From the NCBI RefSeq assembly GCF_008831045.1, contig NZ_WAJS01000002.1, positions 106,095 to 170,094 on the forward strand: a stretch of 64,000 nt of DNA, written 5' to 3'. This document shows, piece by piece, positions 1 to 7,040 of the stretch. The translations under genes were made by a program, and so were the position numbers. Every line of letters begins with the position of its first letter. Within the stretch, counting starts at the first letter, position 1. Below the pieces are notes generated by a model, which saw nothing but the letters and a program-made list of their open reading frames with translations, did not search any database and was not told the DNA's origin. Source of the stretch: Adlercreutzia muris (GTDB lineage Bacteria > Actinomycetota > Coriobacteriia > Coriobacteriales > Eggerthellaceae).

Positions 1-623
1 CCCAGATCGTCTATGCCGTCATAATCTCCGCTTACCACGTCAATGATGTGGCTAGTGCCGCCATCATAGGTAATGTGGCTTAACACATACGCTTCAAATT
101 CCACATATCGTCCATCGTACTCCTCCGCAAAGGACATATAATCCGCATCCTTATCTGATAGGATATCGGCGAAATCTGAGCAGTTATCAGTAGTCAATAC
201 AGGGCATTCATTGTAATAAATTGTTATTGTTGCGTCTCGGGAAAAGCTCTCTCCGGCCTTCCATTGTCCAGAGCCGAATAGGCCATCATCGATAGATAAT
301 TCTTGGATCAACATCCCATAGTTTTCATCATCTGGCCCACAGGGAACGGTGCTGATATCTGTAAACCCCAGTCCTTCAAAATAGTCACATAGGGCCTTGA
401 CCGTCCATTCGGAACCAACGTAGCTTGAAGCGTCTTCGGGCATCATAATTTCGCCTGAAGACTCCTCATCTGCCTCTGAGCCTCCTGCTCCGATATTCTC
501 CGCGCTCTCCTTCTCCTCCATTGCTCCCCTCAAGCTTTCTGACCCAGACTCGCAACCAGGCAAGCAGAATAGCCCGCAGGACAATAAGAGTGCCAGGGCG
601 ATTTTGATGCAACGTCGTTTCAC
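1..623 (-). CDS. Lipoprotein, DUF4839-like, C-terminus cut by window edge
   Basis: Read directly on the minus strand from a GTG at 623 (MKRRCIKIALALL...). An AAAGG Shine-Dalgarno lies about 9 nt upstream. The N-terminus has two Arg, a hydrophobic core and a lipobox ending L-P-G-C at about residue 24, so it should be a lipid-anchored surface protein. An acidic Ser/Glu/Gly linker follows, then a short PASTA-like stretch (WTVKALCDYFEGLGF). The C-terminal part (NCSDFADIL ... FAEEYDGRYVEFEAYV ... DVVSGDY) resembles the DUF4839 domain found in actinobacterial lipoproteins; that assignment is from memory of the family pattern. The function of such proteins is not known. The reading frame runs off the left edge, so total length is unknown. 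Its A+T content is higher than that of the neighbouring genes, hinting at separate origin. Confidence 0.75.
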   Translation of the reverse strand, partial: MKRRCIKIALALLLSCGLFCLPGCESGSESLRGAMEEKESAENIGAGGSEADEESSGEIMMPEDASSYVGSEWTVKALCDYFEGLGFTDISTVPCGPDDENYGMLIQELSIDDGLFGSGQWKAGESFSRDATITIYYNECPVLTTDNCSDFADILSDKDADYMSFAEEYDGRYVEFEAYVLSHITYDGGTSHIIDVVSGDYDGIDDL

Positions 624-993
624 GATGACCAGCCTTTCGCTCTCGAGTTCGCTCCTATTCGCATCCATAAATACCTTTGCATCATTCTAGCGAATAACTG
701 CAGCTGCGTCTTTATCCCAAGCCGAAAGCACGACCCATCCTCTCGCCACAACATAACACCTCTTGGAGAGGCCCTTTGGGACGAAGCTCCGCCTCTATAG
801 CTCTAGCAAAATAATACTCATTAGCACTGCACGAGCGAAACATTGGAAATGGCCCAACGGAACCGCTGCACAAGGTCGGAGGTGGCGAGATGTCGGCACC
901 CGCGAACATTGCCGCAAGAAAGACGAGGACCCCTCTATGAAGATGTGCAGACCGTCTGCAGAGCGTCGAAATCCGCCCGATTGCACAGCCCTG
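624..993. other. Gene-free stretch upstream of the lipoprotein
   Basis: No ORF here has both a ribosome binding site and a recognisable product; the short ORFs on both strands look like chance. The minus strand carries a TAGAAT (plus positions 684-689) that could be the -10 box of the lipoprotein gene, but no good -35 is visible. Confidence 0.4.
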
Positions 994-1237
994 TTAGTTC
1001 CAAGCGGCGCGAGAGGTCTCTCGGTCCTCCAACGTGAAAGCATAGGAGCCGCTACCGCGCATCATGGGCCGCAGATCCTTCGTGTGGATGATCACCTCGG
1101 CGCAGGGCGCGCATCTCGATGACCGTCTCGTCGGCGGCAAGACCGGCGTCGGTGCCCCGCAATGCGGCCGCGGCAGATGAAGATGCCACCTTCTGCAAAC
1201 CATTCACTGCAAAGCGCCACCACGCCCATGACATCGC
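994..1237 (-). pseudogene. Degenerate 3' fragment of an EF-G-like gene
   Basis: Translating the minus strand in three consecutive frames recovers pieces of the C-terminus of the EF-G-like protein encoded at 2130-4214. These are a RGRIAG piece, then GTDAGLAADETVIEMRA, then AEVIIHTKDLRPMMRGSGSYAFTLE, ending in AAWN-stop. The intact gene reads RGRIVG, GTDAGFAAGETIIKMRA, AEVINYTKDLRSMTRGSGSYSLTLE and AAGN-stop. At least two frameshifts and a deletion near the end prevent translation. There is no start region, so this is a decayed partial copy covering about 80 codons. It lies in the same orientation as the intact gene, about 0.9 kb from its 3' end, with the DUF3800 cassette between them. Confidence 0.85.
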
Positions 1238-1286
1238 CTAAGTTTGACTACGCGGTCACCGCTCTGGCTCAATAGCAGCAGAAGGC

Positions 1287-1315
1287 TTGCCAGCACGCCG
1301 ATCAGATGCTATAAA
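1287..1315 (+). promoter_or_regulatory. Sigma-70-type promoter for the DUF3800 leader RNA
   Basis: TTGCCA at 1287-1292 and TATAAA at 1310-1315 are separated by 17 nt. This predicts transcription starting near 1320-1323, about 70 nt ahead of the DUF3800 start codon. Confidence 0.6.
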
Positions 1316-1318
1316 GTA

Positions 1319-1374
1319 ACTGGCTTTCGCAAAGAGGGCTACCAAGTGCCGGGGACGTTTTCCCCGGCTTTTTG
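1319..1374 (+). ncRNA. Candidate structured leader or small RNA upstream of DUF3800 gene
   Basis: Downstream of the promoter are a short hairpin (CTTT 1324-1327 with AAAG 1331-1334, loop CGC) and an enclosing 5-bp helix (ACTGG 1319-1323 with CCAAGT 1342-1347, one bulged A). Next comes a strong intrinsic-terminator hairpin (1348-1355 with 1361-1368) followed by T5. Most transcripts should end there, giving an RNA of about 55 nt; read-through would express the DUF3800 gene, whose AAGGAGG starts at about 1382. Comparative-genomics work has described several conserved RNA motifs named after DUF3800 because they precede such genes. Whether this RNA belongs to one of them cannot be decided by eye. 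Confidence 0.5.
1348..1373 (+). terminator. Intrinsic terminator or attenuator before the DUF3800 gene
   Basis: A perfect 8-bp GC-rich stem (GCCGGGGA / TCCCCGGC, loop CGTTT) is followed directly by TTTTT. It sits between a good promoter and the Shine-Dalgarno of the next gene, so it would act as a leader terminator. Confidence 0.7.
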
Positions 1375-1392
1375 CTATCTCAAGGAGGCCCC

Positions 1393-2067
1393 ATGCCCCT
1401 CGAACTCAGCCTTTTCTGCGACGAATCGGGCAGCGACGCACTGGACAGCCGCTACTACCTGCTGACACTCGTCATTCACGATCAAAGCGATTCGATCGTG
1501 AATTCCATCACCCGCTATGAGCGCGCTCTAGTCGACAAAGGTCTTCCCGATCTTGCGTTTCACGCCTCGCCGCTCCTCTACGGCAAAGACGAGTACAAGA
1601 GTCTCACACCGGAAACCCGCAAGAAGATGCTGTCCTCGTTTCGTGTGTTTTTCAGGCATCTACCAATCAAATACTGGGTATTTTCGGTAAAAACCCGGGA
1701 GCACCGATCGCCTGAAGACATCGAACGCGCCATGCGCCGCGCACTCATTGACCTGCTGTTTGACAACCTCGCGTACTTTCAGCAGTTCGACACTATCAAG
1801 ATTTACTACGACAACGGGCAGCGATCCATCGCCGACGCGCTCCATAAGGCCATTGACTACGCCTTGTCAAAGAACGCCATCGCTTATAAGTCCACAAACC
1901 CGACCGATTATCGCCTTGCTCAAGTGGCTGACTATATCTGTACCATAGAATTTACCGCGCTCAAATACGCTGTCAATGAAGCGACGGCCACTGACGAAAA
2001 ATTCTTCGGGAGTTGGTCGATGTTCAAAAAGGGAATTCTGAAAGAAGTCCGTCACAAAAGAATGTAG
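1393..2067 (+). CDS. DUF3800 domain protein
   Basis: The start is the ATG at 1393 because AAGGAGG lies 5 nt upstream; this gives 224 residues. The N-terminal FCDESGS (Asp10, Glu11) and the C-terminal block YRLAQVADYICTIEF, with a conserved Gln-x-Ala-Asp, are hallmarks of DUF3800. That family is regarded as RNase H-like and is often found in phage-defence or mobile contexts. No membrane segment or signal peptide is present, so it should be cytoplasmic. It stands alone, transcribed toward the EF-G-like gene, behind a terminator-equipped leader RNA. The biochemical role of DUF3800 proteins is not settled; a nuclease working with the adjacent RNA is possible but inferred. Confidence 0.85.
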   Translation: MPLELSLFCDESGSDALDSRYYLLTLVIHDQSDSIVNSITRYERALVDKGLPDLAFHASPLLYGKDEYKSLTPETRKKMLSSFRVFFRHLPIKYWVFSVKTREHRSPEDIERAMRRALIDLLFDNLAYFQQFDTIKIYYDNGQRSIADALHKAIDYALSKNAIAYKSTNPTDYRLAQVADYICTIEFTALKYAVNEATATDEKFFGSWSMFKKGILKEVRHKRM

Positions 2068-2083
2068 GAGACGTGTTTCAGAG

Positions 2084-2118
2084 CAGGGGTCGGAGCGCGA
2101 CAAGGCACCCGACCCCTG
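2084..2118. terminator. Hairpin between convergent genes
   Basis: A 10-bp inverted repeat (CAGGGGTCGG / CCGACCCCTG, 15-nt loop) lies between the convergent DUF3800 and EF-G-like genes. Neither flank has a long T-run, so termination may be partial. Its position suits a shared bidirectional terminator. Confidence 0.5.
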
Positions 2119-2129
2119 TTGCGAACAAG

Positions 2130-4214
2130 TTAGTTCCCCGCGGCCCGTGCTGCCTCGTAGGCTTCTACGAGCTTCTTGGTTACGTCGGCGGGAGCTGCCT
2201 CGTAGCCCTCTAGCGTAAGGCTGTAGGAGCCCGATCCGCGGGTCATGGACCGCAGGTCCTTGGTGTAGTTGATCACCTCGGCGTAGGGAGCGCGCATCTT
2301 AATGATGGTCTCGCCGGCCGCGAAACCGGCATCGGTGCCGACGATGCGGCCGCGACGGGTGGAGATGTCGCCCATGATGGTGCCGGCGTACTCCTCCCCC
2401 ACGGTCACTTCCATGGTGGCCCAGGGCTCCAGGATGATAGGGCCGGCCTGCTCGCAGCAGGCGCGGAAGCCGATGCGCGCGGCGGTCTTGAAGGCCATCT
2501 CGTTGGAGTCGACGGAATGGTACGACCCATCGAACACCGTGCACTTAATATCCACCATGGGGTATCCCGCGAGGAAGCCCTCCTCCATGGCCTCGCGCAC
2601 GCCCTTGTCCACGGCGGGGATGAGACCGTTCGGGATGGCGCCGCCCTTGATCTCGTCCACGAACTCGTAGCCCTCGCCGGGAATGGGAGCCAGCCGCAGC
2701 CAGCAGTCGCCGAACTGGCCGGCGCCGCCGGTCTGCTTCTTATGGCGACCCTGGGCCTCGGCGCCCTTGGTGATGGTCTCGCGATAGGGAATGCGCACGG
2801 GCACGAGACGCGCCTCAACCCCGGACTGGTCGCGCAGGCGGGCAAGCAGCATGTCCACCTGGGCCTCGCCCATGGCGTGAATGATGGTCTGGTGCGTGTC
2901 CTCGTCGCGGGTGATGCGGATGGTGGGATCGGCCTCGGCGGCACGGGCGAGGAAGGTGCCGAGCTTGTCCTCCTCCTTCTTCGACACCGCCTCGATGGCA
3001 ACCGGGTACAGCGGCTCGGGCAGGGGCAGCGGCTCGATGGCGATGGTGCCCTCGCAGGACAGGGTATCGCCCGCGCGCACGTCATTCAGCTTCGGCACCA
3101 CCACGATGTCGCCGGCCTTCGCGCTCTTCACGTCCATGGCTTCTTTGCCCATCATCACTTGGATCTTGCCCAGGCGCTCCTTCTTGCCCGTGCGCCCGCA
3201 CACGAGCTCCAGACCGGGCTCCAGGTAGCCGGAGATGACCTTCAGGAAGGTAAGGCGCCCCACGAACGGGTCGGAGACGGTCTTGAAGGCGAAGGCGCAG
3301 GGAGGCTTCGTCTCGTCGATGCGCACGGTGACGTCGTCGGCCATCTGGAAGCGGCCGTGGCTGCGCGGGTGCGGGAAGTAGGTGCAGATGTCCTCCATGA
3401 GCCCCTGCACACCCTGCATGATGATGGTGCTTCCCACGAACACGGGAATGACAAGCTCCTGGGCGATGGCTTTGTCGAGCAGGCTCTCCAGCTCCTCTTG
3501 GGTGAGCTGCTCGGTGCCATCGAGGTACTTCATCATGAGCTCATCGTCGGCCTCGGCCACCAGATCGCACAGCTTGTCGCGGGCGATGCGGGCCTCTTCC
3601 TGGTACTTCGCCGGCAGGCTGTCCACGTCTTCCACGCGCTCGGCGGTGCCGCCCGGCTCGAAGTAGCGAGCCTTCATGCGGATGATGTCGATGACGCCCG
3701 CAAAATCGGGGCCCTGGCCGATGGGAATGGTCACGGCGCCCAAACGTCCGCCAAAGCGCGCGTGCAGCAGCGCCATGGCGGTATCGAAGTCGGCCCCTTC
3801 GCGGTCGATGTGGTTGATGTACACGGCGCGGGACAGACGCATGTCCTCGGCCTCGCGCCACAGCTTCCCGGTCATGACCTGGGGACCGTCCACGGCATCC
3901 ACGACGAACAGAGCCATTTCGGCGGCCTGCATGGTGGCCAGGGTGTCGCCGATGAAGTCGGGGTGGCCGGAGGTGTCCAGCACGTTGATCTTGTAGTCCT
4001 TGTAGGGGATGGGCGCAATGGAGGTGGAAATGGTGAACTTGCGCTTGATCTCCTCGGGGTCGTAATCGAGGTAGGACTTGCCGTCATGGGTGGTGCCCAT
4101 GCGCGGGGTCTTGCCGGAAACGAAGAGCATGGCCTCGGCCAGTGAGGTCTTGCCGGCGCCATCCTGTCCCACAAGAACGATGTTTCTGACGTGTTCGGGA
4201 GCCGGAGCTGCCAT
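2130..4214 (-). CDS. EF-G-like translational GTPase (EF-G paralogue)
   Basis: The start chosen is the ATG at 4214 (MAAPAPEHVRN), giving 694 residues, the normal EF-G length; the reading frame continues upstream without family similarity. The P-loop GQDGAGKTS is at residues 16-24, the G3 motif reads DTSGHPDF and G4 reads NHID. The translation-factor beta-barrel follows. Domain IV contains GGAGQFGD and domain V ends with TRGSGSYSLTLEGYE. The P-loop reads GQDGAGKTS rather than the GHIDAGKTT of canonical EF-G, matching the actinobacterial EF-G-like (EF-G2) group. It probably binds the ribosome and GTP, but its specific role (stress, recycling or resistance-like) is unknown. A second, decayed copy of its 3' end lies at 994-1237. 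Confidence 0.85.
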   Translation of the reverse strand: MAAPAPEHVRNIVLVGQDGAGKTSLAEAMLFVSGKTPRMGTTHDGKSYLDYDPEEIKRKFTISTSIAPIPYKDYKINVLDTSGHPDFIGDTLATMQAAEMALFVVDAVDGPQVMTGKLWREAEDMRLSRAVYINHIDREGADFDTAMALLHARFGGRLGAVTIPIGQGPDFAGVIDIIRMKARYFEPGGTAERVEDVDSLPAKYQEEARIARDKLCDLVAEADDELMMKYLDGTEQLTQEELESLLDKAIAQELVIPVFVGSTIIMQGVQGLMEDICTYFPHPRSHGRFQMADDVTVRIDETKPPCAFAFKTVSDPFVGRLTFLKVISGYLEPGLELVCGRTGKKERLGKIQVMMGKEAMDVKSAKAGDIVVVPKLNDVRAGDTLSCEGTIAIEPLPLPEPLYPVAIEAVSKKEEDKLGTFLARAAEADPTIRITRDEDTHQTIIHAMGEAQVDMLLARLRDQSGVEARLVPVRIPYRETITKGAEAQGRHKKQTGGAGQFGDCWLRLAPIPGEGYEFVDEIKGGAIPNGLIPAVDKGVREAMEEGFLAGYPMVDIKCTVFDGSYHSVDSNEMAFKTAARIGFRACCEQAGPIILEPWATMEVTVGEEYAGTIMGDISTRRGRIVGTDAGFAAGETIIKMRAPYAEVINYTKDLRSMTRGSGSYSLTLEGYEAAPADVTKKLVEAYEAARAAGN

Positions 4215-4795
4215 GAGCGACCACCTGCCTTCCAGATAGAGGGCGCCCGCGCCGGGTGCGCGGGCATTCCCAAGCGGCGCGGGCTCAGGCCCCACCGCAG
4301 GCGAGTACCTTTCTGTCGCACGCCCCAGACTGCACGGAAGCCCCCGACGAGCAGAAACAGGGGCCTCGCCCCGATGCTCCCGTCGCCCTTCTACGGCATC
4401 CGCCAACTCCTCCGCTTACTGACAGCGTGACAGCGAGCGGCTCTCTTCAACCGGCGAGCGGCAATTTGGCGTTGGATTCATCTTAGCAAAACCCTTGGCT
4501 CCCACAGCCCGCACCTGCCCGATATTTTCCCCAACTTTTCGGCGCTCCCGAGAGAGCGGGGCCGACGCGACAAGGAGCGGTACCCCGGAAAATCGCGGGG
4601 CCAGAGAGCAGAGGAGGGCGGGACGAAGGCGATAGGCGCAGGGCAAGCCGCAACGCTACAGGGGCGCGATGCAACGAGACGTGAGCGAGGCCGCACAGGG
4701 TCTTGGGAAGGGACGGAGGCGAGGTTTGCGCGAGACTGCGGGCGACGCGGCAACGGTACGCGGCGCGACCCCCGTGCGACATTCCCACGACAAAA
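4215..4795. other. Gene-free GC-rich intergenic region
   Basis: No supported gene. On the minus strand TGCTAAGAT (plus positions 4481-4489) resembles an extended -10 promoter element for the EF-G-like gene. That would leave a leader of about 260 nt; no convincing -35 is visible. Confidence 0.4.
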
Positions 4796-4906
4796 GTACG
4801 GCTGCGAGCCTCTACGCTAGGGCATCCCCCGTACGGCTGCGAGCCTCTGCGCCAGAGCACCCCCCCCCGTACGGCTGCGAGCCTCTACGCCGGAGCATCC
4901 CCCCCC
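4796..4906 (+). repeat. Three tandem ~35-38 bp repeats ending in C-tracts
   Basis: Three head-to-tail copies begin with GTACGGCTGCGAGCCTCT at 4796, 4831 and 4869. Each ends in a run of C: five, nine and nine bases. The last copy abuts the Shine-Dalgarno of the putative nuclease gene, so copy number or C-tract length could influence its expression. Confidence 0.85.
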
Positions 4907-4919
4907 CGAAAGGATCCCC

Positions 4920-5864
4920 ATGCCCAAACTCCTCCTCTTCGGCCCCACCGCCTTGGAATTCTATGAGCACTGCACCGCCCTTCCCTCGGAAGCGGTGACG
5001 TTCGCCGCGGCCAGTCGCCACTCACTCGTCCCCTATACAGCCACCGTCGGTGCCCTTCAAGAACAGTTCCCCTTTCTGACGGAGCCGCTCCATTTCACGG
5101 TGGCCGAAGAGCGCGATCGGCGTCAACGCTGCGCCCACTGCCATGTTGCACCCCCATCCCTTCGGGAGGGACTTGTGGTGCCCATAACCGGCGATGTCTT
5201 TGCGCCCCCACCCGAGATCGCGCTCATCCAAGGGAGTCGAGGGTTCGATCTGCCCCGCATCGCCCTCAAGGGATCGGCGCTCTGCGGCGCATTCGCCATA
5301 ACCCGCGACGGGCACCTCACAGGAAGGGAGCCTCTCACCTCCCCCGGCGCCGTGGAACGCCTCAGCCGAACTCACAGAGATTTGGCAGGCTGCATCGCCG
5401 TGCGCAGTGCCGTTCCCTGGATGCTGCCGCGCGGCGCCTCCCCGCGCGAGCTCGCCAGCGCTCTCGCTCTCGCGCTGCCCACCCATCACGGCGGGTACGG
5501 ACTCCTGCGGCCTCTGCTCAATCAGCGCATCGATGTTACCCGGCGCGGACAGCCTGCAGCGGCAAAGCGCTATTATGTCGCCGACCTCTGCTGGCCAGCC
5601 CAACGCCTCATCGTGGAATATGACAGCGACGCATTCCACCTGACATCGAGCCAGCACTACTACGATGCCGTCAAACGCACGACCCTCGAGGAGATGGGCT
5701 ATCGCGTCATCACACTCACCAGCCGGCAGTTGCGCAGTCTCGACGAGATGGACAAAGTGGCCGCCATCATAGCCAAAGCCCTCGGTCGCCCCCTTCGCAT
5801 CCGAACGCGCAATCACCGAGCTCGTCAGATCACGCTCTGGAAAACACTGGGGCTTCTCCGATAG
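4920..5864 (+). CDS. Putative DUF559/Vsr-like endonuclease-fold protein
   Basis: The ATG at 4920 is preceded by GAAAGGA at suitable spacing; the product has 314 residues. The N-terminal two thirds are not recognised, though a CAHC pair at about residues 71-74 could be a remnant metal site. The C-terminal region (about residues 220-285) has VADLCWPAQRLIVEYDSDAFH, then D..KR..LEEMGYRVITLT. This resembles DUF559 and other very-short-patch-repair-like nuclease domains (acidic E/D-x-D-x-x-x-H core). No nuclease partner gene is adjacent, and a separate function such as an abortive-infection regulator is possible. The gene is flanked by repeat-rich DNA on both sides, which is typical of accessory loci. 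Confidence 0.6.
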   Translation: MPKLLLFGPTALEFYEHCTALPSEAVTFAAASRHSLVPYTATVGALQEQFPFLTEPLHFTVAEERDRRQRCAHCHVAPPSLREGLVVPITGDVFAPPPEIALIQGSRGFDLPRIALKGSALCGAFAITRDGHLTGREPLTSPGAVERLSRTHRDLAGCIAVRSAVPWMLPRGASPRELASALALALPTHHGGYGLLRPLLNQRIDVTRRGQPAAAKRYYVADLCWPAQRLIVEYDSDAFHLTSSQHYYDAVKRTTLEEMGYRVITLTSRQLRSLDEMDKVAAIIAKALGRPLRIRTRNHRARQITLWKTLGLLR

Positions 5865-6198
5865 GTGCCACCCGAGCACCTTGCCAACACCATCGCAGGT
5901 ATTGCCACTCGATCGGCACCATCCCCCTCCCGCGAACAGGGGGTGCGAAGGCGGCGGATTGCCCGAGCGAGCAGAGGACTGCGAGCGAGAATAAGACGAA
6001 GAACAAGGAGAGGCTGGAAGAGCAGGTACTCACGGGGAACGACTTGTGGAAGGGAGCCGCGAAAGTGGATCTCAGGCGCCCCCGAGCGAAAAGACCAGAG
6101 CTCGACTCTCTTGAGAAAAAGGGCGGCAAGGGGCTCTGAAGGTGGGAAGAGCCGCAGCAGACGGGAAAGAAAAGCGGGGAAGACAGGACGTGGGACGA

Positions 6199-6291
6199 GC
6201 CATGTACCCATACAACGGCTTTGCGGCGGGCCATGTATCCAAACAGCGGTTTTGTGGCGGGCCATGTATCCAAACAGCGGCTTTGCGGCGC
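6199..6291 (+). repeat. Three tandem copies of a 31-bp repeat
   Basis: Units start at 6199, 6230 and 6261 with an exact 31-bp period. Each begins GCCATGTA(T/C)CCA and ends with (C/T)TTTG(C/T)GGCG. Copies 2 and 3 differ at three positions; copy 1 is slightly more diverged. There are no spacers, so this is not a CRISPR array. Confidence 0.9.
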
Positions 6292-6418
6292 ACTTTGGCT
6301 CAAACTTGTCACAAAAGGGGTGTTTGGTGCTCTTTGTGATGCCCAAAAAGGGCTTTCCGACCCTCAGACTGCTCAAATGCCCTGTTCAGAGGAAGGTGAA
6401 GAGCGTAGGTGAGCGTTT

Positions 6419-6492
6419 GCGAAGCACCAAACAGCCCCTTTGCGACAGTTTTTCCTCCGACAATGTCGGAAAAGGGGTATTTGGTGCTTCGC
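6419..6492. repeat. Imperfect 28-bp inverted repeat (MITE- or REP-like)
   Basis: The left arm 6419-6446 begins GCGAAGCACCAAA and the right arm 6465-6492 ends TTTGGTGCTTCGC, with matching CCCCTTT / AAAGGGG inside. An 18-nt centre itself contains CCGACAATGTCGG. A further copy of one arm (GTCACAAAAGGGGTGTTTGGTGC) lies at about 6308-6330. The arrangement resembles a small non-autonomous repeat element or a dispersed extragenic palindrome. Confidence 0.7.
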
Positions 6493-6711
6493 GGTTCGCT
6501 TTTTTGAACAGAGGGAGACTCGCGCCCAAGCAGAGCAAGAACACCTCAGGGGCACGGCCCGAACGACGATGCGGACTTAGAGAATGCGAGCTGGGAAGAG
6601 GCGCAACACAAATGCCCGTTCGGAACGAACGGGCGCAAGCTCAGGGCACCATTACCGCCGACCCTCTCCTAGCGTCACCGCCCCCCGAAATCGCCCCTCC
6701 CTGCGCGCGCC

Positions 6712-6763
6712 GCGCGACCAATCGGCTTTCCCGCACGGCGCGACCAATCGGCTTTCCCGCACG
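6712..6763 (+). repeat. 26-bp tandem duplication
   Basis: Two identical adjacent units (GCGCGACCAATCGGCTTTCC followed by CGCACG) at 6712 and 6738. Confidence 0.85.
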
Positions 6764-6784
6764 GCAAGCCAGGGGGGGGGCGGA

Positions 6785-7038
6785 CGCCCGCGCGAAGGGC
6801 GCGCATCGAGCCTGCCTCACCGGGAACGTAGCGGCGGCAGATCCGGGGGAGCTGCACAACCGACCGCCCCTGCGGCCCGGCCGCACCCATCGTAGTCCCC
6901 TTGCGCCAAAAGACAAAGAAAGCCGCCCTGTTGGACGGCTCCTACTGTAATGGGGTGGGCGCCCGCGCGAAGGGCGCGCATCGAGCCGACGGCGCGCCCG
7001 CCCGAGCCGACGGCGCGCCCGCCCGAACCGACGCGCGT
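6785..7038 (+). repeat. Dispersed 28-bp and tandem 21-bp GC-rich repeats
   Basis: A 28-bp sequence beginning CGCCCGCGCGAAGGGC occurs identically at 6785-6812 and 6960-6987. The second copy runs into 21-bp units starting CGAGCCGACGGCGCGCC at 6982 and 7003, plus a partial third at 7024. They end only a few bases before the amidohydrolase stop codon. Confidence 0.8.
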
Positions 7039-7040
7039 CC

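Larger units (their letters stand above)
5865..7040. other. Repeat-rich region of about 1.2 kb without a supported gene
   Basis: The open frames here (for example plus 5865-6950) have Arg-rich, low-complexity translations and no ribosome binding site, so they are rejected as genes. The region instead contains tandem 31-bp repeats, a long imperfect palindrome, GC-rich tandem repeats and a G9 tract, listed separately. Confidence 0.6.

Noticed and set aside
2517..4145. A 542-codon plus-strand frame opposite the EF-G-like gene
   Set aside because: Same antisense effect; the minus-strand frame has a full set of GTPase motifs.
6199..6291. CRISPR array
   Set aside because: Repeats are directly adjacent with no spacers, and no cas gene is nearby.
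5865..6950. A 361-codon plus-strand frame after the putative nuclease
   Set aside because: Arg-rich low-complexity translation running through tandem and inverted repeats, with no ribosome binding site.
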